In this document: piece after piece, positions 62,255 to 64,000 of the stretch
Layout: each line of letters begins with the position of its first letter
How positions within the stretch are numbered: the first letter of the stretch is position 1
NCBI GenBank assembly: GCA_946406115.1
Contig: OX291553.1
Coordinates: forward strand, 687,001 to 751,000
Reading direction: 5' to 3'
Source of the DNA: Apoda limacodes
Taxonomy: Eukaryota > Arthropoda > Insecta > Lepidoptera > Limacodidae
DNA: 64,000 nt
Translations under genes and position numbers: made by a program
The notes under the pieces: generated by a model
Databases searched by the model: none
What the model saw: only the letters and a program-made list of their open reading frames with translations
What the model was told of the DNA's origin: nothing

Positions 62255-62415
62255 AGTCAAAATTTATTTATTCAAATTAGGATTTTACAATCACTTTTAA
62301 ATCGTCAAAGTTATGAAATACTATTTTTTGAACCCCTTCCACCCTCCTCCGGTTCACAATGTTGTTGATTTCTACCGAGAAGAATCCGGCATGAAATTCG
62401 ATATACTCGATAGTT
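62255..62415 (-). repeat. LINE 3' UTR fragment
   Basis: It matches the 3' UTR of LINE copies A and B (for example ccggttcacaatgttgttga, then tttctaccgagaagaatccg). Only the 3' end is present. It is either a severely truncated LINE or a SINE sharing that tail. Confidence 0.7.
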
Positions 62416-62564
62416 TAACACGTTCCTTTCAACTTTTACAATATTGCAGAATACTTTGATGTCTTTTAATTGGTCTTCAGCGTTTAAGTTTCCATAATAT
62501 TTCTGCATATATATATACAGTACAGTATAAATACTTTTATAGAAAAGATGTAGTCAAAATATTA

Positions 62565-62632
62565 ACCTCAAGCCAGGACTTGAACCTGCAACCCGTACAC
62601 ACAAATCGCTTGCGCAGCTGCAGGCAACTAGG
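62565..62632 (-). repeat. tRNA-like sequence
   Basis: Minus strand: a T-arm-like gcaggttcaagtcctggc with loop TTCAAGT and a box-A-like region ~45 bp upstream. The acceptor stem is not formed. Probably a tRNA pseudogene or SINE head. Confidence 0.3.
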
Positions 62633-63043
62633 TAGGTAACTACGAGTAGGTGCATTTAGTTTGTTACATTTCGAATAAAAGAAGAGAAAAAAGCTAAATA
62701 TAACTTTTTGATGTTTTTTCAATTAAGTAAAATAATACATAAACTTATTCTGTACTGATCTATAAAACGACAAATTCAATTCTCGTTTTATAACAACAAT
62801 TATTTATAAGTAGATTTAATTTCAAAAAAGCGAATAACAAAATGACAACAAAACAACTAAGTAAGTACAGTAGATAGATAGCTATCTACCTAGTATGAGT
62901 AAACAATCAGTTTTATAAATTTCATTATAAAAACCAGTGTCTGTAATTTTGTGTCAAATATTTTTACGCAAAAATCCGCAGAAATCATCTACTAGTTCAG
63001 TCATACTAATAAGGCAAACTACATTCATTGAGCGTGAGTCACA

Positions 63044-63097
63044 CACACCCATACACTCACATACACTCATAAACACACACACGCACACACACACACT
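63044..63097. repeat. (CA)n-rich microsatellite
   Basis: Imperfect CACA runs with catacactcacatacactc interruptions. Confidence 0.85.
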
Positions 63098-64000
63098 ACT
63101 CATCAGAATAACACGATTCGTTAAACCTGATCCGTAAGCTCAAAACCAATTTATGTTTATTTCATGTGCATAAATAAAAAAAAACATAAAGTGCCAGTCG
63201 GACTCGTGTACCACGGGTTCCGTTCGACCATATCATTTAGAAACAAAAACCAACCACAAAGATGTACCGCTAGGCGGTCACCCGGCTCTGATCACACCTA
63301 ACAGATAGATACTTCGCATGACACAAACGTTGCTGGACCACGAGTTATCTACTCTAGATGGGATCAAGGTGCGGGGTGTGTTGTTAAATGAATAATACGA
63401 CTGTTCTATCCAATGTCTTATTTATTACTAAATAAATAATTAATATGTATCTAATTTAATATCTTACACCACATCTACGAAGTTACGCATAAAAAAATTT
63501 AAAACTAAAACATTTTTTTATATCAGTCAATTATACATTCGCATTGAATAAATAGAGTTTCGGAACAACATGATGAGAAGGTCGCGGCAACAGAATGCTG
63601 CCGTACAATTTGCTTCGCTTGCAAAGCTAAGAATAGCCTGATAAGGCGACGTGTATTCGAAATTGTTAAACAAGTAATCTACTTCATTAAAATAAAACAT
63701 TAACTTTGAATATGCACGCTTAAACCTATAAAACAAATGAAAGTAAAAAAAGAAAATTATTAAAAAAAAAAAAAAAGAATCCTAGATATATAATTTTAGC
63801 TTACATATCTAGTTTTTTTTGTCTTTACAAGCATAAAGAAAATAATAACCTAAGAAATAAACATTTTAGACCTGTTGTTTTGTACAATTTTATTTTTATT
63901 GTCTTTTATAACTTTCACACTGGGTTCAGTGTTTTCAAGAACCTCGTAAGCTCCGTTGTACAACAATTTTGCCATTTTTGTATTGCCCTAATTTTAAATT

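Larger units (their letters stand above)
61831..64000. other. Non-coding flank with small repeats
   Basis: I see no gene. It includes a LINE 3' UTR piece, a tRNA-like stretch, a CA microsatellite and a fragment of the dispersed 'agtcggactcgtgtaccacgg' repeat at 63185-63235. Confidence 0.4.

Overview
The window looks like nuclear DNA of a lepidopteran insect (moth or butterfly). It is AT-rich and full of short 'gtaggtacctac'-type strings. It carries LINE 3' ends with a (TTTGAC)n-type tail or a TTAGTGGTATAAAA tail, and many pieces of the dispersed 'cggccaagtgcgagtcggac' and 'gttccg...ccgtctgtctgtc' repeats I know from lepidopteran genomes. I see no convincing single-copy host gene. The window is a stack of nested mobile elements.

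Layout. 1-1776: 3' half of a decayed protein-primed DNA polymerase B element, ending in a 51-bp terminal repeat. 1777-3147 (minus): gag-protease relic of a Gypsy-type LTR element. 3105-3826: LINE 3' end. 4-12 kb: non-coding DNA with small tandem repeats and LINE scraps. 12.36-13.66 kb: minisatellite with a 38-bp unit. 13.96-14.69 kb: small two-exon gene (minus). 15.1-17.45 kb: Tc1-type transposon with an intron, into whose 3' end a LINE has inserted. 20.7-21.1 kb: repeat that reappears on both sides of the large element at 43-61 kb. 24.8-33.85 kb: giant diverged inverted repeat with arms of about 3.5-4 kb. 35.3-40.3 kb: tandem repeats and a second decayed PolB element. 40.4-41.7 kb: second LINE copy. 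41.75-42.67 kb: Harbinger-like MITE.

Centrepiece: 43485-61427 is a complete, apparently young Maverick/Polinton (17,943 bp). It has 105-bp terminal inverted repeats differing at one position, begins AGTAG, and is flanked by the 6-bp target duplication TAATTC. The rightward genes are a packaging ATPase, a conserved protein of unknown function, a fibre-like small protein, a chromodomain integrase, a phospholipase-A2-like/pVI-like protein, an adenain-type protease, a penton-like minor capsid protein, a 47-residue basic microprotein, a double-jelly-roll major capsid protein and a 158-residue conserved protein. The leftward genes are PolB (1171 aa), an overlapping 177-aa protein and a 95-aa protein. 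Together these cover replication (PolB), integration (integrase) and a full virion module (ATPase, protease, MCP, penton). All core frames are open, so the element may be functional.

Least expected items: (1) a canonical A AAA AAC slippery heptamer placed directly before the stop of the PLA2-like gene, with the protease in the -1 frame; (2) a microprotein gene joined to both capsid genes by ATGA overlaps; (3) a ~1.75-kb array of 189-bp units at the right end of the Polinton, each folding into several hairpins that present the same TTACCACGGG loop; (4) a spliced minus-strand cargo gene between PolB and that array; (5) two relics of a short PolB-only element with its own AGTAG-type terminal repeat.
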